The translations under genes and the position numbers were made by a program. Below are positions 12,701 through 26,161 of a stretch of DNA of 64,000 nucleotides, in pieces; the first letter of the stretch is position 1; each line of letters starts with the position of its first letter. Location: NCBI RefSeq assembly GCF_964188355.1, contig NC_134176.1, positions 13,407,816 to 13,471,815 of the forward strand. Reading direction: 5' to 3'. The notes beneath the pieces were generated by a model that made no database searches, was not told the DNA's origin, and saw nothing but the letters and a program-made list of their open reading frames with translations. Source of the stretch: Buteo buteo (lineage: Eukaryota; Chordata; Aves; Accipitriformes; Accipitridae).

Positions 12701-15700
12701 CATTTTTGCCATCAGATAATTTCGTGATATTTCTGTAAAGAAAGCTCTTCAACAAAAACTGGAAGGAATTCAGTTGTGAGGAATTCCAGCAGTGAGAATT
12801 TGAGATGTTTGGGAAATCAGGAGCAAACTGAAACTGAGGTCTTAGAAATGGTGGTATTTTTTTTTCTGGTGCCAAAAAGCAAGCCAAGTTATTTTGTCCT
12901 GAATAATCTGTAGATTTAATCTCTCTTGAAGTGCCCAAGGGGTTCTCTGACAGAGTTTTGGAATCTGTGGTTCTACTTGGTGCTGTGTTTTACAGCTTCA
13001 TAACAAAACTCTGAAGCTGATTTCTGCAATGGATAAAGTGGAGTTCAGTATATATTTGATCTCTTTTAATAAGTAGAAACGTTAACCATTCTGTAAACAA
13101 AGACTCAGCCCAGTGTCACTATACCTAAAAAAAAATAATTATTGGATTGTGGAAGTAGTGGATCTTGTATCTTCTTCACTTATTAAAACATAAGGCCTTA
13201 ATTTCAGAGCTAAGAATAAGAAAGATGACAAAGAATAAGACTGGATTGGAAACTATGCAGCCTGTGCCTAACTCCAGTGAAAATAGTTATGGTTGAGTCA
13301 TTTTGATGAAAGCATTTACAGCAAATGATCTAGAATTCAATAAATATGTGTATTTAAACATATGGAGGCAATGATTACCTGAGGAATACTTGAGAACAAT
13401 ATTTTAAACTGTATAACTTTATTTCATTTACCATGAAAATGTATACTATTGTATAGATTTCCTTGCTCTTTCCCACAGTCTAAGAAATGTTGAGGCCAGA
13501 AACAGCTTATTCTCTAACTTCCCATTGGAAACTGAACATGGCCTGTCTTTCTTAAAAATCCAGCCATTCTCCAGCACGTCTGCCAGTAGTGGACGTTGAC
13601 CTTCTCTTTCCTGCTGTGGGCAGACGTCATTCAATTGAGGAAATATCAGGGAGATGACACAGAGCTGGCTTAGCTCAGCAACAGTGACCCTACAAGACAT
13701 GGCCTTGAAAATCTTCCTGTGCTGTAAAGTCAGGATCTCTGAACATTTCCATTGCATACAGTCTTTGGTGTGGTTAGCAAGGTTAGTGACAATTTAATCT
13801 TTCCTTCTCTTTTATCTATACATGGCACTAACAGTAGGAAAAGCTAATGAGCATATATATAGCAGATATTTTGAACTTTAGATGTCTCTGAGGTATTTAA
13901 GTAAACAAAGGTAGGGCAAAATTTTGTATAGAGAGGTAATGCCTTTTTCTAGGAGAAATGATAGAACTGGAAAGTAACAGAAACTCTCACATGATGAAAG
14001 CTTGTCACTTTTTTCCCAACATTTATGTCAGTTGCTCTGGTGATGTCTGCAGCAATGTAAATTCACTATTTTTTTGGTTACTATTAATGATTCATTAAGT
14101 TTAAAGACAGAGCACAAAGTAATTTAACTATCTGCATTGCGTCGATGTTGCAATATGAGGCTATCCTGAGGGATATGCTCTTCTGGAATCTGATACTGTG
14201 TTTTACTTTAGTGTATGTATCATAAAAAGTATTTGGAATAAACAGCAAGAATTTTGGGACTGTGGTATTTTACTAGGAAGGTATATACTTGAATGTGTAT
14301 TCAGGTGAGGGTGAAACATATGAACAGTGTGACATATGTATTAGGTACCCTTATTTTGGGAACTACCTGAAGTTACGTGTCTGACCCCACCACTACCATG
14401 TGCCATCACAGAAATCCTGGTTCACTGAAGTGTTAAGTTCACTGCTATTCAGGAAACTGTTTCTTTGAATTCCATTTTCTCTGTTTTTAATAAATCTTGG
14501 TTTTGGCTAGGATCACTTTTGCCTAGGTAATTTTACAAAAATGTCTGTAGAATGCTGAGAAGCTCATCAGCTTTATGAAGAAGACCTTAAGCGTTTCCAG
14601 TACTTAAAAGTTCCTCTCAGTGCCAATCATTAGACAGGAAAAAGATTATTCTGTTATGTTTTAGTAAAATTTGCCTGCCATCAGGCTACAGTGAACAAAT
14701 AAAAAAATGGAGAAGCCCACAGACTTAAGAGAAGGCTGAAAGTTGGTGTTGGTGGGTGGCAGTATAATATAAAACAAGATGAAAAATGTCTACTTTATGC
14801 TTGGCTGAGCACCAATAAATTCTTGTAGCATGAGGAATGCCATCCCTTAGCCATCATGTCAGATGGAGCATTAGTCACAAAAGGAGCTATGCGACTTGCT
14901 GGTACTATCTGCATAGGGGAAATCCTCAGAGGATTTGTTAGGATGGGTCCATGGCTGGCATGGACATCCAGAGCTGTGTGGAACAACCAGAGCATCTTGG
15001 AAGGGCAGCTCTTCATCTGCAGTAAGATAACTCTGGCCTGTGAAAAAGCTATCAGAAATGCTGGACTCCTCCATTGCAGGTGGCATTTCAAATGCTGCAA
15101 TAGTTGGGTGCCAAAGTCCTTAAAAATGTTTCTATAAGTTTAACTGAGAAATCTGGGTTTGCCAATTACTGTCACAGATAAGGTCTTTCAGCAGTTGTTC
15201 TAAGTACCCTCTTGACAGTGGCTAAGACAGAAACTAATGGCTTCAGAAAATGAATATAAAAGCATTCTTACTCCTGTTATATGAAAGACAGTATGTCTTA
15301 TTTCCTAACTTAAAAAAAAATCTCTGAATAAACACAGCTGTTGAATATCTTGAAGTAGAAAACAAATGTCTGCTTCATGTTTTGTGGTCTATAGTTTTAT
15401 TATTTCAGCCTCATTGCATAGTAGCTGATATGCATTTGCCACTAAGCCAGGTTGCATGGTGTGCTTGAAGATGAAGTTTAATGCATAGGAAGGATCTGTT
15501 TTAGTGGGTACTTCTAGCCTTTTTGACAGATATTTGTATGGGGTAGAATGCACAGCATAATTTCTGGCAGGTCTTTCAGCAGTAATACTTAACATAAAAT
15601 TCATAACTTCATTTACACTTTCATTCCTGTGTGACCTGATCCTTATAGGACCAGAGAGGGTTCAGGTAGGGTTGTAAGGTGATGCATAGGTTATAGGACA

Positions 15701-15716
15701 TATAGGCAACCTGATA
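9716..15716. other. No gene recognised
   Basis: Long unassigned stretch. Frames such as 12,630-12,938 (minus), 13,446-13,757 (minus) and 14,856-15,137 (plus) reach about 100 codons but have no recognisable domain and overlap frames on the other strand. Confidence 0.5.
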
Positions 15717-15726
15717 TGCACGTGCA
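15717..15726. promoter_or_regulatory. Perfect palindrome TGCACGTGCA with canonical E-box
   Basis: A 10-base palindrome centred on CACGTG, the site of bHLH-ZIP factors such as MYC/MAX or USF. It sits at the edge of a TATG-rich low-complexity stretch (15,700-15,780). Nothing around it marks a promoter, so this is only a candidate site. Confidence 0.25.
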
Positions 15727-18700
15727 ATATGATATGTGATATATGTGAGCTGGAATATATGTGTGAATGTCACATATAGGGAGAATCACACTTCCGAAAA
15801 CATAGAAAGTCAGAAGTTAGTCTCAGTTCTTTTCTTCTATGTATCTACTTGAACTTAGTCACTTACTGAATTTTCATGTGAATTTAAATAAACAAATAAG
15901 ACTTTATTTGTACTTGGTAGAGAGTTCCAGCCTCTTCTTTCCAGTGAAAACTTTGCCATTAGGTCTTTATGAATAATTAATTGTTCAGCTTACTTGCTGA
16001 ACTAAAAAATTAAAAAAATATTTCAGATTGACTGAAAGTGAAAATTTTTTGTTTATCCTCTGTAAGGAAAGATTCAAATGTAATGCAAATAAAATTCCTT
16101 TCATTGTCCTGGTCATATTCTGATGGCTGCTTATCGTGGTGTCATGTGTTTTGCAAAGTTTTCAGAAAATTGTAATGCATACATTTTATGCACCTGAAAA
16201 TAAATACATTTGAAGGCCCTTCCTTACTTATCCATGGTTGGTGTAGGCTGTTGGTTATGGTTGTTTTAATCTTGAAAATCTTTAGTTTCCACAGGGTAAA
16301 TGAACCTTTAGGCTTGTTCTTCAGGGCTTGGAAGGGTATCAGACCAACACTTTTATCTTGTCCTCCATCTCTGCTACATTTCAGGTCTCCATCTACATTA
16401 GTTGACTTTGGGAAGCATGAAGTGCTTGAGAGGATTAGAGAAGGCAGAAGAAGGGGAATTTGCATGTATTGAGTAAGAGAGGTTGGCTGAGGAGAGAGAT
16501 TTTGGAGCTGCTTGTGTTTATGGACAACTGCATTGCAGATTTCATTTGAATGGGCTGGGGTTCATAAACCTCTGGAGCCTGGAATGCAGGGCCCACTTGA
16601 ATGGGTCTGAATTTCCGTGCAAATGTTTTACCCAGCTGTTAAGATAACACTTCAAGAGTTAGTGGTAAAATAATTTTTTATTTTTACTTGTAAAGGTCTA
16701 ATTTAAATTGACAAGCACACTTAAAAGTGCAGATGGGCTCAAGCTGAAAAGTAGAGTGTGTGAAGCCTTTCCAAGTTCAGGCAGGTTGGGATCCAAAGCT
16801 TCTCCTACTGTTCTGGCTTTTGGTTGCTTTTAAATTCCTCTTTGGTTCTTTAGTATGTCTTGTGTAAATCTAAGATGGTGGGAACAGCTGGTCCCAAAGG
16901 AGTTCCAGTTGTTTGGGTGCGTATTTCATGAGAACTCACTCTTTTCTCAACTTGAGCCCTGACTCCTAAGCCAAACCCAGTGTCTGTAGATGTCTAAAGG
17001 CTTTCTTCTTAGCCCATACCTCCAGCTAGGACAAATTCGATTCTACTAAATTTTCCAGTATCCAACCAAAATATATCTCTTTTCAAACACTTTGCTTGAA
17101 TCATTTCACAGTGAGCCTGGTCCAATGTGATGACTACCAGCGAAGAGGCCTCAACAGTTGCTCTTTCTATTTTTGGATAAGCTAGAAAGATTATTATTGT
17201 TATACACATATAATGCCATTCAAAATGCAACTCTTCATGCTATAGGACTGGCAATCTTCAGAGTGCTGCCTTTCTTATCAAACAGTATTGGAGCAGTAAC
17301 TAAAATCTGGTCCAGTAGCCAGAAAGACTGTAACTTGTGGAGTGACACACACAAAAGCTTGTTTTTATTTCAGTATTCCTCATTTGACAAGTGTTTACCT
17401 AGATAGTATGTAGTCAAAATGCACATTGTCATTTTCTGCAACCCCAAGTATTTGATGTGTCAAAATTCCTGTGAAAATAGATAAACAAAATCTGAAATTT
17501 CCAGATGGACAGCTGTACTACAAGCAGTCTACCCATGATTCCAGTTTGAAAATGCTTTAAATCACTTGTTACAATACAAGCACATGTCTCAAAATATTAG
17601 GACTTGTATCACAGCAGACTTGCTGTAATCATGAAAACAAGCTTAGTGTCTAGTCAGATAGGTTATGTATTTTGATTTTGGTGGGTCTGATTTTATAAAG
17701 TCCTCCACATTGTCTTAGAAGCCCTGCCAGATGAAAACAGTACAAAATGTTTCCTGATGAGCCCAACGCAGGCAGATAGACCAAAACTGTCCTTGGCAGC
17801 AGGGGTCTGATATATTCATCTTCTGGCAAAATGGGGAAGAATGCTGTTGAGTACATTTCCTGTGACTTATCTTCTAAACTTCTTATACTTTTCCATGAGC
17901 ACATTGAGAAGCAGCCTGAATGCCCAAAGCTTGATTTTTCAGGGAAAGTTGTAAGTGCCCTCTGGTTGTTGTCTTTGTGATTTTATGTACTTCAAAGTGC
18001 AGTCTGAAGTTAAGTATGGTAGTTGTAGCTCTGTATGTGGTTTGAGAGGTGTGGTTTACAGATACTTAAAGTCTCAGGAGTGGACCTTAAAAGTGTAGAT
18101 ACCTGGAAGTGGAAAGTGTAATCAATTTATGCATCTTTTTTCCTTCCTCCTTCATTCCTATCCAACCGTGTATCTCACATGCACCTACTTAGTATAAATG
18201 CAGAAATACACATGTAATGTGCAAGCTCCATATTAACTCTTTCTGAATGAGTTACACAAGCTTTGTAACTCCCTTCATTACCTAGAATGCTCAAGCTATT
18301 TTTTGTGTAGGCTGGAGAGGAAGTTTGTGTCAAGATAACAATGTTGAGTTTAACTGAGGTGAGAAGGGCATAGAGGCCAGCATTGAAATTCTGACACTAG
18401 GTGTGAAATTTCATTAGCTTATATAATTTTGTATATTACTGATGAAAATATTATACAAATAGCTACTTGAATTTTAGAGAATATCTTTCCTATTTCTCTA
18501 TGAACTTGAGCCTCAGTTTTCTTATGGTTATGTCATGGTTTGCTGATTTTACTCCTCATATATGGAGTATAAAGGAAGACTTATATTCCATGTGGAAGGG
18601 AAGAGAACTATATCACACTGGAGCCTCAATCCATATCTCATCTCTTGTCCTGGTACAGTAACAGCTACTACCCTTACAGTCAGGGAAAGCTGAAATATCC

Positions 18701-18843
18701 CCAAGCTCATCTGGCAAAATGAAGCTGAAATGGAGAATAAATTCCTTTCTGACCCCATACTCACAAACAGATAACTTATTTCCTGGAAAATGCAATTTTG
18801 ATGCTGAATTCATTGTTCTATCTTGCATAGCTACAAAAATAAT
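15727..18843. other. No gene recognised
   Basis: Begins with TATATG-type simple sequence to about 15,780; the remainder is unassigned. Overlapping frames on both strands at 16,142-16,472 are about 100 codons with no known domain. Confidence 0.5.
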
Positions 18844-18899
18844 TAGTGGTCATAAAATGAGTCATTCATTTTAAAAGTCCACTGACTCAGTGACCACTA
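18844..18899. promoter_or_regulatory. Nested inverted repeat with two AP-1-like sites
   Basis: Outer arms TAGTGGTCA (18,844-18,852) and TGACCACTA (18,891-18,899) are perfect reverse complements. Inside them TGAGTCA (18,859-18,865) and TGACTCA (18,883-18,889) are again reverse complements, each an exact AP-1/bZIP consensus. The right inner site lies in a 13-base palindrome CACTGACTCAGTG. The arrangement could be a regulatory element or a small structured repeat. No gene is nearby, so a role is inference. Confidence 0.4.
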
Positions 18900-20189
18900 G
18901 CAGCGGTACATTCCACAGGTCCACCGTAGATAACACAAAGAAGTCTTTAGCGTTTTTAAACTTTGTAATGTTTTGTCACAATATGATCTAAAAGAAAACT
19001 TTACCCACACACAGAGTTGCATACAGTATTGGACTTGGCTTTGAGACAGAGGAGAAAGAAGCACATAGGTAGCTTTCTATTACCTTTTGAACATAGCCTA
19101 AACTATATATGTTAAAGCAAACACCCATTTTCATCTCTACTTTCTAAATGTGACCCTTTTGTTTTATTTAATGTTCATGTTTTAAACAGAGGATGGGAAA
19201 AAGAAAGAAAGAATGGACTGAAGAAACGTAATTTGCATTGTGAAAAGCCTGTGCTATTCGATCCTATTTGGTGCTACATAGATTTGGTTCATATTCCCAC
19301 ATTTTCTGTAGTGTAGGTCTTGTGAATCTTATGAAATACGGGCAAATAATTAAAAACCCGAACATATTAAACAATGTCTTACACTGATACAAATCAGTAA
19401 AGCTTTGTAGAGTGTGCAGAGAACTAAGCATTAAGTATATGCTAAATTTCACTTATATTAATTGTCCTGTGTGAGTAGTTTGATATCTCTTGATGAAAAG
19501 CTGCATCTTAGACATGTTTAATGATTATATGTGGACATTGAAGAAGGGAAGGGTTTTACTGGATCATTATCTCTTGTTGTCTGCACTAAGGATGAACTTC
19601 ACCATGTAATCCCATTCCTAACTTCACTATCCTACATCATTAGCCAATCAATTAACTTTTGCTCCTGCACTTCTTTCAGGAAGACTTTACACAGCTGATT
19701 GTAAGGAATCTTGTCCTTTTTTCTTTCCTAAATTAATTCAGGCCACTTTATGCCTCTCCTAACATGACCCTCTATTTAGTCCTTCAGTTCTTACCTCGTG
19801 CTCCCACAATTCACAGAGAGCAACCACATTTTGTCTGTGCTCCCATTTTTGTCTCTCCTCCCAAAGTGGACCCTTAGTTCCCTACAAGGATGACTAGTCC
19901 TTCTTTCTACCTGTTTTGGTCAGAGTTCATCTTTGCACACAACATAACACAGAGCACTGTCTGCAGTTTATTGTTACCTTATATAATGATAATAATATGT
20001 CCCTATTTCTATCGGAAATATTTTGCCTTAGCTGCAGGCTATTATCACATTGCACTTTATCATTGTACTGGTGACTCAGTAATCTTGTGATTAAGTTCTA
20101 TGCCCAGGTCTTTTGCTTGATCTGTCATTTCCAGCTGACCAGAACCTTTTTTATAATGGTACTTATTAGTCACAGTACATTTGGTGAAG
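18900..20189. other. No gene recognised; right part may continue an old CR1
   Basis: The part from about 19,540 to 20,190, read on the minus strand, lies where the region downstream of the CR1 endonuclease would be, but I could not match it convincingly. The rest is unassigned. Confidence 0.35.
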
Positions 20190-20960
20190 AAATATTTTGG
20201 CTATCACATTCAGGAATAAATGGGTCCTACCATATTTGGTAGCATGTTTTTTCCAGTCTGTGTCTGGGAAATTTATGTGTCTACACAATGATACAATTTC
20301 TGATAGCCATTTTCTCTCCAACAAAATATTAATGACATCCTCATCCAGGTTCAATTTTGACCTGTGTGAGGCAATGGCAAACTTCTGACCCTAGTTCATT
20401 TTGCAGCCCTTCATTCAAATTAATTTTGACCTTAAAAGCTTCAGTTTCATCCATGTTATTGCAAATTTTTACTTGCAGAAGTGGTCTTTATTAAACTATG
20501 GCAGTATTCTACTCCTGATTTTATTTCTAGCTTTTAGAAGAGTATCATGTATTTCAATATCCACGTTCCAATCATGACTGACACTCCACCATGTCTTGTT
20601 ATGGCTGTACTATCTGATTTCATGCCCCGCTCTATTAGTTCCACTTCCTCTAGTTTGTAACCTTGCCACCTTTCACTGGTTTCCAAACAGCTAAGTTGCC
20701 TTTCTGTTACCCCACCCGCTTCAACTTGATCATGTGTAATCCCTTCAGTAACTGAACTGTCTCCATGACTACTCCTATATTCTCTGCTTATACTTTTCTC
20801 TTTGCTGCTTCTGCTGATTTTTTTTCCCTTTCTTTTTACTGAACCCTTCAAACTGCTTTTCTTTTGCCTGTGTAATAAAATCAGGTTTTGAGAGTTGAAC
20901 ATGGCTCTTTTCCAGTCTTCTTTCCTAGGCCTCTTAGTTTAAAGCTATTCTGAATGGTTA
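20190..20960 (-). mobile_element. Ancient CR1 LINE fragment, endonuclease part of ORF2
   Basis: On the minus strand, going downward in coordinate, there are patterns of a CR1 apurinic-endonuclease domain. A block at 20,545-20,610 corresponds to the 'AITETWW..SHDWN' motif with frame shifts. An acidic NLDEDV block follows at 20,316-20,349. A block INFPDTDWK at 20,235-20,280 stands for the family's 'FNYPD..WK' motif, followed by FLNVI. The spacing of the first and third blocks (about 330 bases) fits intact elements. Several stops and shifts make it non-functional. A 122-codon frame (20,534-20,902) with a lysine-rich start is part of this fossil and not a host gene. It is an older type than the CR1 copies at 40.6 and 48.5 kb. 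Borders are approximate. Confidence 0.65.
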
Positions 20961-23900
20961 TGCCAGTTTGAATTTTACAAAATCAGTCCCTCAGGTACTC
21001 AGATAAGACCATTTTAAGTGGCCATTTTCTCTGAACGCTTTCTTGTATATTTATTTTATTATATTATTTTATTTAGAGTATTTGGCAGGCCTGGATCATA
21101 ACAATGACTTTTTTTTTTTTCTGTGGCAAGAGGTTAAATTATTTGTAGAAATATTATCATTTACCATAAAAGGATGTAAACAACTGATTCCCTCCAGTTC
21201 AAGAAACAGCCCCTGTAAAGAGTGTACAAAGTCAAGAATCTTGATTGGCAGCAGAGTTATTCAATGTAAATCTCATGCAAGCCACAAAGCCATTTTTGCT
21301 GCCACTTCTCAGAAAACTGCTTGTGGATGTAGAGTTTATGCTGACAAATATTCTCCTTCCCATCATCCTGATCCAAAGAAATACCCCTACGGAAATACTT
21401 TTAGAGAGACATACAATCTTCAGCTGGCAATCCTTTTTCTTTGGGTGCCTGGCTTTTTGCCAGGAAAGGCCATTTTCAATTCACCTGAGGGCAATATGTC
21501 TTTGTTCTATTTCTGATTTCTTCAGACACCTCTGCCTGCTCATTCCAGATGATTGAACAGCTGGCTTATTCTGAACAGACCTAGGTAATGCTTCTCTGCG
21601 GAGCAGATGTCATTGAACACCATCAGTGCATTCCGTTAAGTCTGCCAGATGTCTTCTGACTTAGTCAACAATTTTCCATTTCATTTAAGGGGCTTGGATA
21701 GGTATAGGGAGTCCACCAAAGCAGGAATAAATTTGAAATAAAATATTAAAGTCATGTTTAGTTTCATCCCCTAAATCCAGGCAAGTCTCCAGAGACTTCT
21801 ACCATCCCAACTATCTGGAATATTTGGATGGCAGCCCTCCAGTTAAGTAGTTGCAAGAAGGCTTGCTGGCTTCAATAGAAGTTACTTCTCTCCCAGTGTT
21901 AGCAGTGGGTTATCAACTTTTAGAAGAATTTGGCAACAGAAGATTCTGGCACGTTATGATCACTTTTGACCGTCTGTCTTTAATGATTGGTTTGTTCATA
22001 CAAAAACTTCTGCTCACATTTGCAACTGCAACTGTTACCACTGAACACAGAGATTAGATTTCCTTATGTGCAAATTGCCAGTACAGATCCAAGCTGAGTT
22101 CATATCATGGATGACATTTGCACAGATTTTTACTTCACGTATATTTGGAAGTTTTGACCTCCAGAGCACTGGAGGACATAAAATTCCTCTTGGACTTCTT
22201 TCTGTGAAAAAAGTGGTGACTGGACATTTTCCACTGGTTTGTTTTTTTTTGTTTTTCTTCCCATCCACTTGCCCTCAGACATTTGCATGTGGCATTTTGG
22301 CAAATACAGGTGTATAATTGATGCTGATTCTTTATCTATTAATGGGCACTTTTGACAACTCTACATTTTTTTTGTTGTTGTTCCAATAGCCACTTCGTTG
22401 GCCAAAGTGACACCATGTTGACACTACATTGGCCAGAAGAACTCCTGCAGTTTCAATTGGCAGGGTTATTTTCCAATTCCTTCCCTTGATTATTGGGACA
22501 TGTAGCTAACTTTATACAGCTTCTTTGTTTCAGCCAAAAGATGGGAACATTTTGTTGAGAGAGCGAAGTGTGTCCTCTTTACGTACTGTTTATTTTACAT
22601 TTGAGGAGTTCTTGAGGCAGGATGTCCTACATCACTTCATAGTTTTAATAAGGAAGCTGTCAGGTTTTATTTAACTGAACATTATTAAGAGAAAGATACA
22701 ATACTTCAGTCCAAATGTCTTTATACCTATTTTCCAACAACTTACTTCACCACATCAGTTGTTCAGAATCTGCAAATGTAACACACTTTAATTACACATA
22801 ATGTGATATAATGAAAAGCTTGTTAGTCTTCAGCAGAAGTCAATAAAACAAAGCAACTCAAAAACCTTGAATATAATTTGTGTGGTTTTCACTTGTGTGT
22901 TTTTCTTTTCTGTGCATATCTTAACATCTATTACGTGTTCTCCCTCTCTTGCCTCCTCTTATTTTTTTCTGTGCTGCTTTTGCTGATGTATGCCGAGAGC
23001 TTGAAAACAAATAGGTAGAGAGGAGGGGAGGTAAATAGGGAAAAAAGAGTTCCTGTCTTGTATTGTTTTCCATGAAAAGTGGAAACTGGGCCCTTTCTGA
23101 TACAATCTTTGCATTTATTTTTTAATCTGTTACTAGTCATTTTTCTTAATAGCTAGTTCCCTCCAGCTGTAACACTGAAGGCAACAAGTTCCATGCCTAG
23201 AGAAATTGCTTGGCACTGAGAAATGAGCAATCACTTGTTAAAACAAGGAAGGTAAACCCTACTGGGGCAGATCTGTTGCCGTAACAATGATTTTTGGCTG
23301 ATTACACTTTTGTTTTTTTTCTTGTATATTTATTTTTGCAATGATACCTTACATCTGTATTTCATGCAAGGCTCAACTCCCCTGTCCTTGCCTTGTTTGT
23401 CTTACCTTATAAAAGCTCTGCTTTCTTCACATTCTGGTCTCTTAATCTTGTAAAAGTTGTCTCAGCATGACACGAATCTCACACATGTAAACTGTTCCTG
23501 TTAATGTTCAAAAAATGAAATGCAGCTAAACAAGTCAAAGGTTATTATCTAACTACCTGCAGAGTAATTAATAAACAAAATATAGTACTTTGATATAAGT
23601 TTATTTTACCTACAAGAAGGTGAATGTGAATGTTAGCTAAATTCTAGGATTGGAGAAGACCACTCATTCTCATTCATAGAAAAAAATACCTAATTCATTC
23701 AATATCAAGCAGCTGGCATTATTGACAGTAGATTCCTTTTAAGGTCAAAATGATGTATCTTTCTCCTCTCCTACTTTTTAATGATGTCTGGGATTTCAAA
23801 AGAACCTATGGGATTTAGCAACAATTTCCCTTTAAAGGGCAGTTGGATTTGGGAGTCTAACTCTTCTAGGTTCTTTCAAAAATACAAGCTGTTATTAATA

Positions 23901-25070
23901 AACTATCATCCGATGCCTGTAACATTACATCAGACTTCAGCTTTTTTAAGTCCAGGAGACCATATGGGTAGTGTATTCTCAACCACTTCTAGTAACTTCT
24001 AGCTATCTCACCAAATATTTAAGTAAATTTGTTTAGGAGTGAGAGCCCACAGGAAATTTGGCATTCATTCTAGGAATTCAGGCAAAGAGGGAGCACTCAT
24101 TATTTATTGAACTACTTTATTGAACTAGTAAGCACTGTAGTGATAATATGAGTTAGCGGTAAAGGTGTTCTTAAAGAGAGATTTCATTGATTTTAATATA
24201 GCTAGCTCTTCATATCTAAAGGATTAGGAAGAAAAAACTACATTGTAAGTAAATAGGAGTCATATTATAAAATGTTTTCCATAAGTAATTAGGAAATCAT
24301 GATAGTTTTGGAGGCATTAAAAAATATCTTCATAATTAAAGCTGTGCTAATATGAAAAACTTATGAAACCCTGTTTTAAGCCCCTCATATCACTTTTCTA
24401 TGTGAAATTGCTTTCACCAGGATGTGGCTAGATTTATTGAGGAGAAAAAGCAGAAAATGTTTCGAGAAAATCTGTTAAATGATTTTGTAGTTAAAACATG
24501 CTCAACAGTTTTGGGACTAATACTTCATGTGTATGCTTTAGAGGGATGATTCTTGAAATAATAACCCTTCAATTAAAGAGAAAAAAAATCCTGACGTTAC
24601 TACATTTCTTAGGTTAGATCTCATGGACAACAGTTGTGAATTCAGTGTCTTCTTCTGTATGATATTACTGTGATTGAGGTAATTATTTTGTTGAGATAGG
24701 TCCTGCAAATGTTTCCTCACTGTGATTGCTACCAAATCCTAGATGCCTGCTGCCTCCTAGAATAAACATATGGTAGGAAAGCTGCTGGTGGAAATTTTGT
24801 TTTATATTCAGTGTAACAGGGTAACAATGGTAACAGTTGCCACTGTTCAAAGGGAAGTGACTGATTCAAAACAAAATCTTAACCTGGCAACCTGTCAGAG
24901 CGAGACAAGCAGTGATGCCAGTCAAAACAGCAAAGGCTGTACTGTTCCTCCTCCCTCAGTCTTTCTCCTACTATGAAAGGCTGTATTATGTTTACAGTGT
25001 TTATTTTATCTCTGAACCTTTTGCTGATGCAGTGCTTCAGTGCTTTTTTATAGTCATTTCCTGCTCTTAG
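20961..25070. other. No gene recognised
   Basis: Contains a plus-strand frame of 157 codons at 21,043-21,516 that starts in a T-rich tract and shows no domain I recognise, and a T-rich tract around 22,240-22,260. No splice-flanked conserved exon was identified. Confidence 0.5.
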
Positions 25071-25613
25071 GTGGAATGCTTTAAGAAATTGTCAGTCTGT
25101 TTTGTCTGTTGCTGTTGTGCCTGTGTTGCACTTCGATGCCCAAAGTTTTACTGTCTGTTACTCAAGGCTTCTGCTTTGGCTGGAATTGGAGAAGCTGCTC
25201 CAAGAGAGGGCTGGAATGTAGCTGCACCCTGTCAGGAACAGGTTAGAGAAGGAGCTGTGACAGCCCAGCAGCTGCAGGGCAAACTCTGGCAAGGCGTCGG
25301 ACAACATCTGGCAGCATCTGGTGAGGCATCTGACAAAAACCCTCTCATCCTCTCTAACGTACTATGTCAAATGGGGACAGATAGAGGTTTTGTGTTGGGG
25401 CAGGGTGGGACTGCACACCAGGCAGCTGAGTTTTTGAGTAAGGCTTTTCTAGTCCAGCAGCTTGGGCACTCAGATCCTGTAATGTGTCAGAAGGAGAATG
25501 AGCCAGGTGCCACCCTGGAGCACCTCAGGTTTGAGGCTGAGGAGCAGCTGACCAATATCGTACTCTGCAGTCTGAGAGTCAGGCAGCAACATGAAAAGCA
25601 ATCTCATCAATAG
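25071..25613 (+). other. Longest open frame away from CR1 (180 codons), unassigned
   Basis: A stop-free plus-strand frame in a locally GC-richer stretch. The predicted protein starts with a Cys/Val-rich segment (CFVCCCCACVA near residues 10-20), then an Ala/Glu/Gln-rich body, and ends in a charged HEKQSHQ tail. I recognise no domain. The start context is moderate (G at -3). There is no intron/exon evidence and no polyadenylation signal close downstream. GC-rich DNA yields longer chance frames, so non-coding is the default reading; an exon of a lineage-specific transcript or a retroelement remnant are alternatives. Confidence 0.15.
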
Positions 25614-26161
25614 CTCTTGTGTAGAAGGTGAATCACCTCGTGATGATACTACTTGCTGTACGTAGACTGGGTAATGCCTTTACTTCTGAGGAGATCCTGG
25701 ACCAGACCAGTCAGCTGCTGTCACCCAAAGAGCAGCCGGCACCGCAGTGTGCTCGTTATAACACACTTCAGCTGTGACTGTAGCCCAGAGCAGGAGATTA
25801 AAAAGAGATGAGCACTGGTCAGATTGTCAACCATTATCCCTTTAAAAAAATGGTTTTCTGCATTGGTAAGAGCACTAAGCAAACTGATTACCCAAAGAGA
25901 ATCGTAGATAATATCTGCGTTCATTGAAGCCAATAGTTCCCAAATAATCTTCTCAAGCCAGGAAGAAACTTAGCCAAAATGCACGTAAATCCAAAGGCCT
26001 GACCTTCCCCCACCACCTCCCATACCTTGATGAGTGACTTTGGCCGAGAACGAAGCAGAGAAACATTGGCATTTCCTCTGTCAAAATATTATTCTGCCCC
26101 CATGGATGTAGACGATCTTTTCAAAATATATTTGATTTTTATCTGCAAAACAACAAGAAAA

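Noticed and set aside
18505..18540. MIR-like phrase GAGCCTCAGTTTTCTTATGG
   Set aside because: The match is too short and neither flank fits the SINE.
20534..20902. Lysine-rich 122-codon minus frame as a novel protein
   Set aside because: The interval lines up with the CR1 endonuclease region, so it is a LINE fossil with shifts.
21043..21516. 157-codon plus-strand frame
   Set aside because: It begins in a T-rich tract, has no recognisable domain and no splice or promoter signals; kept only as unassigned sequence.
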